Shown here piece by piece: positions 7,859-13,324 of a stretch of 13,324 nucleotides of DNA. The translations under genes were made by a program, and so were the position numbers. The DNA is from JBAXBF01 sp034429745 (GTDB taxonomy: Bacteria; Chloroflexota; Anaerolineae; Anaerolineales; DRKV01). The DNA lies in assembly GCA_034429745.1 (NCBI GenBank), contig DAOUFY010000008.1, positions 1-13,324 on the forward strand, given 5' to 3'. The number at the start of each line of letters is the position of its first letter. The first letter of the stretch is position 1. The notes beneath the pieces were generated by a model. That model worked only from the letters and a program-made list of their open reading frames with translations, did not search any database and was not told where the DNA came from.

Positions 7859-9070
7859 ATGATGCCATCAGGAACCCCTGCAAAAGTATGTATGATTGTA
7901 CATAAAGACTATAACGTTGACGGTAGAGTAAAGCAATATGCAAAAGCATTGCTTGCAAAAGGTATAGCTGTTGATGTTATCTGCGCACGCGGAACAACAA
8001 CTTCTGCCAATCTCAACACTGCACATGAGAATTTAAAAATAATCTATATTCCTGTTACTCATAAACAAGCCGGGTTGCTTAGGCTTTTTTTTGAATATCT
8101 CATCGGATTACCGCTCTATACACTTTTTCTGCTCTATATGCACCTTCGCAACCATTATAAAATTATCCATATCCATAATATGCCCGATCTGCTTGTCTTT
8201 TGTGCAATCTTACCAAAAATCATGAGAGCAAAAATTATCCACGATATTCATGACCCAATGCCGGAATTCTTTCAATCGAAAACTAAGCGATCGGCCGACC
8301 ACCCCCTCGTAAAGCTGATACTATTTCAAGAAAAGTTAGCTACAACTTTCGCAGATCAAATCATAGCCTCCACTCCGTTGGTAAAACGCAACTTGGTTTG
8401 CCGAAATATTCCAGCAGAAAAAATCACAGTTATCCTTAACCAACCTGATCCAATCATCTTTCATCGAAAAAGCACATCCCTAGAAAATATTTCCCATAAA
8501 CCCTATTTTACCCTGATTTTTCACGGCACTATTGCCCCGCGTTATGGCTTAGAATTAGCAATAAGAGCACTTCCCATACTAAAAAAAGAGATTCCCAACA
8601 TTCGCTTGCTGATTATTGGTTCAGAGTCTTCCTATTGCAACAACCTGCGCAAACTGGCGGAAGACCTGAATGTTACAGACCAGCTGGAGATAGCTCCCCC
8701 TGTACCGATAGAAGAAATACCTTCATTTTTAGAACAAGCAGATATTGGCATTTACACTGCCATGCCAGATTCCCACATGGAGATTGCAATTCCCGGCAAA
8801 ATAATAGAATATGCAATGATGGGAATACCCATTATAGCATCACGATTTAATATTTTGGAACAATATTTTCCAGAAAATGCCATATTATTTTTTGAACCCG
8901 GCAACTTATCTCAATTCTGTAAACATGTGCTCAATCTATACCATCATCCTGAACTTCGCCAACAGCTTATCGAAAACACAGATAACAGTTATCTACGACA
9001 ACATTCTCTTGCAATAGAAAATAAGCATTACTATTTTCTTCTCGAAAAACTGGGCTTATCAATATCATAA
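7859..9070 (+). CDS. GT4-type glycosyltransferase
   Basis: GT-B glycosyltransferase of 403 residues. The N-terminal domain has 'KVCMIVHKDYNVDGRVKQYA', with the D-x-R-V pattern found in GT4 enzymes of capsule and exopolysaccharide loci, and 'IIHIHNMPDLLVF' followed by 'IIHDIHDPMPEFF'. A hydrophobic stretch at about 74-98 suggests membrane association. The donor domain shows 'LIFHGTIAPRYGLELAIRAL', 'IRLLIIGSES' and 'EIAIPGKIIEYAMMGIPIIA' with E308 and E317 around the nucleotide-sugar site. ATG 7859 (followed at once by another ATG) has ACGGAG at 7844-7849, nine bases upstream. It is 17 bases after the previous glycosyltransferase and 13 before the acetyltransferase. The role, fourth chain-building transferase of the locus, is inferred from family and position. 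Confidence 0.9.
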   Translation: MMPSGTPAKVCMIVHKDYNVDGRVKQYAKALLAKGIAVDVICARGTTTSANLNTAHENLKIIYIPVTHKQAGLLRLFFEYLIGLPLYTLFLLYMHLRNHYKIIHIHNMPDLLVFCAILPKIMRAKIIHDIHDPMPEFFQSKTKRSADHPLVKLILFQEKLATTFADQIIASTPLVKRNLVCRNIPAEKITVILNQPDPIIFHRKSTSLENISHKPYFTLIFHGTIAPRYGLELAIRALPILKKEIPNIRLLIIGSESSYCNNLRKLAEDLNVTDQLEIAPPVPIEEIPSFLEQADIGIYTAMPDSHMEIAIPGKIIEYAMMGIPIIASRFNILEQYFPENAILFFEPGNLSQFCKHVLNLYHHPELRQQLIENTDNSYLRQHSLAIENKHYYFLLEKLGLSIS

Positions 9071-9083
9071 AAGGAGGCATATC

Positions 9084-9689
9084 ATGAACCCACCATACAT
9101 TCATCCCACAGCATTGGTTGAAACCGAAAATATCGGTGCTGGTACAAAAATCTGGGCTTATTGCCACATCATGAGACATGTAACCATTGGCAGTGACTGC
9201 AACATCGGCGACCATTGCTTTATAGAAAGCGGCGCAGTAATTGGCAATCAAGTTACGATTAAAAATGGCAATATGATCTGGGAAGGGGTTACTCTAGAAG
9301 ATGGTGTTTTTGTTGGTCCGCATGTCTTCTTTACTAATGACTTATACCCGCGCTCGCCGCGTCTCCCCCAAGCCAAAATCCGCTATGAAAACAAAGATTG
9401 GTTAAAAACCACGCTGATTAAGAGAGGAGCTACATTAGGCGCCGGCGCGGTGCTTTTAGCTGGCAATACAATTGGAGAGTATGCGATGGTCGCTGCCGGA
9501 GCGGTGGTTACAAAGGATGTGCCTCCTTACGCTCTTGTAGGAGGAAACCCAGCCCATCTAATGGGCTGGGTATGTCAATGTGGTGCAAAACTCTCTTTCA
9601 ATCAACAGTCAGCCGTTTGCACTATTTGTGGATTACAATACAACCTGATAGACGATTCTACGGTTTGCGTCCCCCGCGAGCTGTCCTAA
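9084..9689 (+). CDS. Left-handed beta-helix N-acetyltransferase with zinc-ribbon tail (WlbB/WbpD-like)
   Basis: Acetyl-CoA-dependent acyltransferase of 201 residues with a hexapeptide-repeat beta-helix over about residues 5-155 ('IGAGTKIW', 'VTIGSDCNIGDHCFIESGAV', 'ATLGAGAVLLAG'). The opening 'YIHPTALVET' and 'VGPHVFFTNDLYPR', with N85 in the motif where WlbB-type enzymes have an important Asn, resemble UDP-2-acetamido-3-amino-2,3-dideoxy-glucuronate N-acetyltransferases. Related sugar acetyltransferases cannot be ruled out. The C-terminus carries C164-x-C166-x12-C179-x2-C182, a small zinc-ribbon-like tail. Its usual partners, the sugar dehydrogenase and aminotransferase that make the 3-amino sugar, are absent from the window. 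AAGGAGG at 9071-9077, six bases before the ATG, is the strongest ribosome-binding site in the operon. The last 32 bases overlap the opposing BcsB-like gene. Confidence 0.88.
   Translation: MNPPYIHPTALVETENIGAGTKIWAYCHIMRHVTIGSDCNIGDHCFIESGAVIGNQVTIKNGNMIWEGVTLEDGVFVGPHVFFTNDLYPRSPRLPQAKIRYENKDWLKTTLIKRGATLGAGAVLLAGNTIGEYAMVAAGAVVTKDVPPYALVGGNPAHLMGWVCQCGAKLSFNQQSAVCTICGLQYNLIDDSTVCVPRELS
9547..9571. repeat. Perfect 11-bp inverted repeat (hairpin) inside the acetyltransferase gene
   Basis: ACCCAGCCCAT (9547-9557) and ATGGGCTGGGT (9561-9571) are exact reverse complements separated by three bases. This GC-rich hairpin stands out in AT-rich DNA. It lies at the end of the beta-helix coding part, just before the zinc-ribbon, and about 90 bases past the stop of the opposing gene. 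No T-run follows on either strand, so it is not a standard intrinsic terminator, but it could slow or stop polymerase coming from the minus strand. Confidence 0.75.
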
Positions 9690-12186
9690 TAATGCTTATC
9701 GCTGCAACCAATAATCCCACCACAACAATTCCAATGATGAGGTAAGTACCCAATACAGGTTCTTCAGATTTCGGTTTTGGTACGTATTGATCCATCACAG
9801 GAGTAGCCTCTTGTGTTGCAGGTTGTGTTGGTTCAACTGGTTTAACTACGGCTTTAGTTCCAGAAACCTCAGATATTAAGGCAGCCAGGTTAATTTGCTG
9901 GGGAATATTCTGTTCAAATACCTCAATACGGTTGGATATGAATGCTAATGCCCCATTGAAGTTATAACCAGAATCGGGCAAAGATATCCTATCAAATGCC
10001 CACCTCAATCCTTCATCAGATGTACCGCTAATCACCGTAATTCCGCGCAGTTTGTCCCATGGAGCAGGGATCACCTGCACCAAACCCAAGCTGATGCCTT
10101 GCTCTATTCTGTACTGGCCAAGCTGTTCTTTGAGAGTTAAGTTATTTTCACCCGGTACAAATGGCTGCAAAAGCTGATCATTGATAGAAGCTAGAATTGA
10201 ATTGCGGGTTGGTAGCCCTATTAAAGCTAAATTCTTGCCTGAAAACAGATTGGGATCAAAAGGTGGATTGATTTTTACTTCAAAATTGATCTCTGGTCTC
10301 TGCATAAAGCTTCCTAGTAAACGAGCCATATTGATCATTCCGTTCACCTCATCCACCGTTGGCTGATCGGGTAGAATGAAAACTACAGGGTTCTGTTCGT
10401 ATCCTAAATAGAAAATAGGATTAGGAATAGGAGGTATTTTGTCAAGTTCAGTATTAATCTCATAAGGTAAGTACAATAAGCTGGAATCTCTAATGGTAAC
10501 CCACGAGGCTAGGGGTTGATACAAGGCACAATCAAGCTCTTTGTCAAGAATAACATCAAAACGAATAATATTTAGGGTTCCAACTCGAATATTTTCTTTG
10601 GGAATTGGAATCGTGATTTGCTTCTCGCCCGGCTTTTCATCCAACATTAGGGTTGATATTGGGGATCCATTGACCAACACCGTAATCGAAGAATTTATAT
10701 AACTTAGATTGGCAGAATTGGCATAATTAATGATAACTTTAACATCATCCTGTAAAACCCAGTCACGAGGGACATAAAATATTAAATTGCGAGATTGTTG
10801 TGTACGACCATAAACCACTAATTCTCTAAAATTCAGATCGGAGAATCGAAAGATGCCCTTATTTTGTTCTGAAGCAATGACTTGCGGATATGCTGCTTTG
10901 GCAATAAATAATTTGCCACTTAAACCAACAATAGGCGGATGAGCTAAAGCATCGCCTGCCCGGGCTAAACCTTGGGGAGTGTTTGCTGCAACAACTAAAA
11001 AAGCCACCCTATTATTAATATACGACCGTACAATTTGCAATACTCCTTCTTCATCAGTTATTCCTGCTATTCTTGTTCCATCCGCTGTAAGTTCCGTCAG
11101 CAGCCCTTTATTTTGATACAGCCCTCGTAAAAATGAATTCTGCTGAGGTGAACCTATGACGACCGCCCCTGTGTTGATAAGCATACTCTCAGACACTTGA
11201 TTTCCTGTTAATAGTTGAATTTTTATGTTCACAAAAGGAGAGTTGCGGCCAATTACCGCTGCAACTTTAGCTGCTATTGTTAAATCCAATTCTGTTGGGT
11301 TATCCGGAAGAATAAAGTATAAGGTTTCAGGCAGAAAAGAGTTCTGCAACAAGGGGTGAGGAAATTGATATTGAGTAATTAATGCAGCTAAGTTTTCTTG
11401 CGGCAATGCATCCTGAAAATTGAGTACGAGCCGCGAAGTATCTTTTACTGCTAACACTCCATTATAATCACAAAAAATATCTGAACCGCGGTAATAATAA
11501 ATATAAATAGTATGTGTATTGGCAGCATTATACTTTCGATCTTCAACTAAACCAAAAGGCAACTTTACCTTAAATAGTTTATCTTCACCGATTTCTGGAG
11601 TAAAACTTCCTGCAAAATAATTATCAATAAATACTTCAACAAATGGTCTATCAATGCCTGGATGGTATAAGTATCGGTTATATGATGATACTAGCCCTTG
11701 AGCTATCGCGGTGGCTTTATCCATTTCATATTCATAGAAACTATAATGCAATTCCAAAGTGCTGCTCGACGGAGAAATCAACCAGCGATCAGGCAAATCT
11801 ATATCAAACGTCCTTACTTCGGGATAATACATAACAAAAGGAAGTATTCCCATCTCTTTAAAGGTAAAATTAGCCTGATTGCGATATGTAGATACATCAG
11901 GCAATGGCGTAGGTGTGGCGAAAACATTTTCCGTATCTAATTGAATAAATTCAGTCGGTAACGGTCTCGGCGTTATTGTCGGTATTAATGTTGGGGTACT
12001 TGTCTTTGCTCCAAATGGTACTGTTGGTTTAGGTAACGTCGCAGTTGAAGTGGAAAGCAAAGCAGCCTGTTGATATTCTTCATTTTCCTTGTCTTGGAAT
12101 TCTGCCAAGGCTATTGTAATCGAAGCAAATATCAACAGCATACCTAAGACAATTCCCCCTATTACAACTTCTCTCTTTTTCTCCAT
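9658..12186 (-). CDS. BcsB-like membrane-anchored carbohydrate-binding protein
   Basis: Protein of 842 residues resembling the cellulose synthase subunit BcsB (PF03170), which guides a nascent glucan away from the membrane. A signal anchor spans about residues 8-28, followed by a Thr/Pro-rich linker at 45-97. Then come two copies of the BcsB arrangement, each a beta-rich carbohydrate-binding part followed by a flavodoxin-like part. Copy one has 'RTFDIDLPDRWL' and then 'LYFILPDNPTELDLTIAAKV'; copy two has 'RNLIFYVPRDWVLQDDVKV' and then 'VVFILPDQPTVDEVNGMINM'. A second Pro/Thr linker leads to a C-terminal membrane helix at about 812-835 and a short basic tail. In E. coli BcsB also ends in a membrane helix. 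AAAGGAG (12195-12201) is eight bases before the ATG. The polymer could be cellulose or another polysaccharide; no catalytic subunit is identified in the window. Confidence 0.85.
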   Translation of the reverse strand: MEKKREVVIGGIVLGMLLIFASITIALAEFQDKENEEYQQAALLSTSTATLPKPTVPFGAKTSTPTLIPTITPRPLPTEFIQLDTENVFATPTPLPDVSTYRNQANFTFKEMGILPFVMYYPEVRTFDIDLPDRWLISPSSSTLELHYSFYEYEMDKATAIAQGLVSSYNRYLYHPGIDRPFVEVFIDNYFAGSFTPEIGEDKLFKVKLPFGLVEDRKYNAANTHTIYIYYYRGSDIFCDYNGVLAVKDTSRLVLNFQDALPQENLAALITQYQFPHPLLQNSFLPETLYFILPDNPTELDLTIAAKVAAVIGRNSPFVNIKIQLLTGNQVSESMLINTGAVVIGSPQQNSFLRGLYQNKGLLTELTADGTRIAGITDEEGVLQIVRSYINNRVAFLVVAANTPQGLARAGDALAHPPIVGLSGKLFIAKAAYPQVIASEQNKGIFRFSDLNFRELVVYGRTQQSRNLIFYVPRDWVLQDDVKVIINYANSANLSYINSSITVLVNGSPISTLMLDEKPGEKQITIPIPKENIRVGTLNIIRFDVILDKELDCALYQPLASWVTIRDSSLLYLPYEINTELDKIPPIPNPIFYLGYEQNPVVFILPDQPTVDEVNGMINMARLLGSFMQRPEINFEVKINPPFDPNLFSGKNLALIGLPTRNSILASINDQLLQPFVPGENNLTLKEQLGQYRIEQGISLGLVQVIPAPWDKLRGITVISGTSDEGLRWAFDRISLPDSGYNFNGALAFISNRIEVFEQNIPQQINLAALISEVSGTKAVVKPVEPTQPATQEATPVMDQYVPKPKSEEPVLGTYLIIGIVVVGLLVAAISIIRTARGGRKP

Positions 12187-12216
12187 GAAACCAGCTCCTT
12201 TGAATAATATGGCTAT

Positions 12217-12246
12217 TTCCGCTTATATAACCTATCATAAGCGGAA
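12217..12246. repeat. Perfect 10-bp inverted repeat in the BcsB-like gene leader
   Basis: TTCCGCTTAT (12217-12226) and ATAAGCGGAA (12237-12246) are exact reverse complements around a 10-base spacer. The repeat sits 31-60 bases ahead of the BcsB-like start codon and about 15 bases before its ribosome-binding site. No T-run follows on the minus strand, so a terminator is unlikely. An operator for a dimeric regulator or a leader RNA hairpin are the main options. Confidence 0.65.
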
Positions 12247-12306
12247 CCAATGATAATTAGTAAATAATTATTTTATATAAAGCCTACTATAACTACCTAT
12301 ACCTTG

Positions 12307-12315
12307 ATTATACCA
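12307..12315 (-). promoter_or_regulatory. Candidate extended -10 promoter for the BcsB-like gene
   Basis: On the minus strand the bases read TGGTATAAT, an extended -10 element beginning four bases after the stop of the GGDEF-like gene. No good -35 is seen. Transcription would start near 12300 and give a leader of about 115 bases containing the 10-bp inverted repeat. It is identical over nine bases to the element at 4629-4637. It would let the BcsB-like gene be expressed apart from the gene upstream. Confidence 0.4.
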
Positions 12316-12319
12316 TTTC

Positions 12320-13192
12320 TCAAGTTATGGAGGGTTTCACTTCCAATACATAGTTTGGTCTCTTCATCACCTGAGTTTGTGCTTTTTCTAATATCGCTTC
12401 AAATGTAGGAGCATCTGTAGGAAAGGATGCCATACCATAATTGATAGGAATACCTACTTGCTTGCTGATAGCCGTTTGCAAACGATCGATCAAACCTTGC
12501 GAATCTTGAGTCGTTGTCTCAGGACACACGATGATCAACTGACCTTGATCGTTTAATTCAATCACAATATCAGTGATTCGCGTTTCATCTTCGATGATTT
12601 GAGCCAATTTTTGTGCAACATATTTAGCTTTAAGTGACTCTCTTATTTCATTTATTGCTTCTTCAATGATTTCTTCGCCTTCAAAATTATCCAAACCCGG
12701 TTCTACTACAATCGTTGTAATAGGATGATTATATCTCCTGCTGCGGATAAATTCATGTTCCACTATTCTTTTTGCCATGGCAATATCGTTATAGATCCGA
12801 TGCCCAAGTTTTGGAAGAATGACATGATCTATAGATTTCTGCAACTTATTCGTATATGAAACAACCGTTGCCGCCATCCATACTCCAATAGCAAGTATGG
12901 TTATTTCAATGACTGATGAAATTAACATCCACCTCATTTCCATACTGCCTAAATAAAATCCAACTTTTAAGCCTGCATACAAACAGCCGCCTAACCCAAT
13001 CAACCATTCCTTCTTTTGCCTTTGAAGCAGTGGCACCAGCAAAATCAACAATAAGTAAATAGGTAAAAATACCAACAATAGACCTATAGATAATGAATAA
13101 GGCAATTTCATACGCTCTAAAAGCTGAAATAGACTATATACACAAATAAAATATAATAATAATAAAATATACGAACGATACAAATTCTTCAT
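12320..13192 (-). CDS. Membrane protein with degenerate GGDEF domain, RxxD motif kept
   Basis: Protein of 290 residues. Four hydrophobic segments lie at about 6-26, 31-56, 63-83 and 88-112, followed by a cytoplasmic domain at about 135-285. This domain follows the GGDEF pattern: 'FIRSRRYNHPITTIVVEP', then 'RITDIVIELNDQGQLIIV' followed by CPET, then 'INYGMASFPTDAPTFEAILE'. The active-site GGDEF is replaced by DQGQL (215-219), and the metal-binding Asp motif and the D-x-L-T region are also lost, so cyclic-di-GMP synthesis is very unlikely. R205-I-T-D208 sits where the inhibitory-site RxxD is found, one residue further from the A-site than usual. It may bind cyclic-di-GMP as a receptor, as in PelD; this is inference. 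AGGTGG at 13197-13202 precedes the ATG by four bases. The gene probably forms an operon with the BcsB-like gene 133 bases downstream. Confidence 0.8.
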   Translation of the reverse strand: MKNLYRSYILLLLYFICVYSLFQLLERMKLPYSLSIGLLLVFLPIYLLLILLVPLLQRQKKEWLIGLGGCLYAGLKVGFYLGSMEMRWMLISSVIEITILAIGVWMAATVVSYTNKLQKSIDHVILPKLGHRIYNDIAMAKRIVEHEFIRSRRYNHPITTIVVEPGLDNFEGEEIIEEAINEIRESLKAKYVAQKLAQIIEDETRITDIVIELNDQGQLIIVCPETTTQDSQGLIDRLQTAISKQVGIPINYGMASFPTDAPTFEAILEKAQTQVMKRPNYVLEVKPSIT

Positions 13193-13216
13193 AAAACCAC
13201 CTATCTAAATTATGGA

Positions 13217-13324
13217 TTACGCAACCTTTTTTCTGTAAAATCGTGTCAGAAATATCCATCGTACTTTAACAAGCGAATTACTTGCCAGAACAATAATGCT
13301 TTCCGATCTGCCATTCTTCTGAGA
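13217..13324 (-). CDS. 3' end of an unidentified minus-strand gene (partial)
   Basis: The minus strand is open from the window edge to a TAA at 13217-13219, giving 35 residues that end in the basic tail 'FLTRFYRKKVA', 24 bases before the GGDEF-like start. A second minus-strand frame is also open from the edge to a TGA at 13246-13248, giving 25 residues ending 'LFWQVIRLLKYDGYF'. One of the two is probably the C-terminus of the gene upstream in the same operon. I cannot decide between them or name the product. In a BcsB-type locus a membrane-embedded GT2 synthase would be expected here, but the tail alone does not show it. Confidence 0.4.
   Translation of the reverse strand, partial: SQKNGRSESIIVLASNSLVKVRWIFLTRFYRKKVA

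Noticed and set aside
8967..9251. Minus-strand open frame of 94 codons across the end of the last glycosyltransferase and the start of the acetyltransferase
   Set aside because: It lies wholly opposite two well-supported genes and the strong ribosome-binding site between them, and its translation resembles no family.
9547..9571. The 11-bp hairpin as a standard Rho-independent terminator
   Set aside because: No run of T follows the stem on either strand, so it is listed as a hairpin only.
12217..12246. The inverted repeat as terminator of the GGDEF-like gene
   Set aside because: The 3' arm is followed on the minus strand by a mixed sequence without a T-run.
12320..13192. Active diguanylate cyclase
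   Set aside because: The GGDEF motif is replaced by DQGQL and the metal-binding Asp motif is lost.
1..13324. CRISPR arrays, insertion sequences, tRNA genes, toxin-antitoxin or phage genes
   Set aside because: No regular direct repeats, transposase motifs, cloverleaf-like sequences or matching small gene pairs were seen.

Overview
The window is AT-rich bacterial chromosomal DNA carrying surface-polysaccharide genes in two convergent blocks. It probably comes from a member of the Chloroflexota, of the Anaerolineae type. That guess rests on indirect signs only: a BcsB-like protein with a long Thr/Pro linker, a degenerate GGDEF membrane protein beside it, and the general style of the glycosyltransferases. 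There is no rRNA or other marker to confirm it. I see no tRNA, insertion sequence, CRISPR array or prophage gene.

Plus-strand block (159-9689): nine tightly packed genes for making and exporting a cell-surface glycan. In order they are a lipoprotein with a polysaccharide-lyase-like jelly-roll domain, a priming sugar-phosphate transferase, a Wzx-type flippase, a GT4 glycosyltransferase, a second GT4, a NodB-type polysaccharide deacetylase, a third and a fourth GT4, and a left-handed beta-helix N-acetyltransferase with a zinc-ribbon tail. Most neighbours overlap or are separated by fewer than 20 bases. The only real gap is 4603-4687, which holds a candidate extended -10 promoter. The set fits a Wzx/Wzy-like route: a priming enzyme, four chain-building enzymes, trimming and acetylation of amino sugars, and a flippase. 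No Wzy polymerase or Wzz/Wzc co-polymerase is present in the window.

Minus-strand block (9658-13324, transcribed right to left): the 3' end of an unidentified gene, a membrane protein with a catalytically dead GGDEF domain that keeps an RxxD inhibitory-site motif, and a BcsB-like, membrane-anchored carbohydrate-binding protein. The layout suggests a second, synthase-dependent polysaccharide system under cyclic-di-GMP control, with the GGDEF-like protein as possible receptor. This is the most interesting biology in the window.

The two blocks meet tail to tail and overlap by 32 bp, so neither can end transcription between them. A perfect 11-bp hairpin lies inside the acetyltransferase gene, about 90 bp beyond the BcsB-like stop codon. 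The 133-bp leader of the BcsB-like gene contains a perfect 10-bp inverted repeat and another extended -10 sequence.
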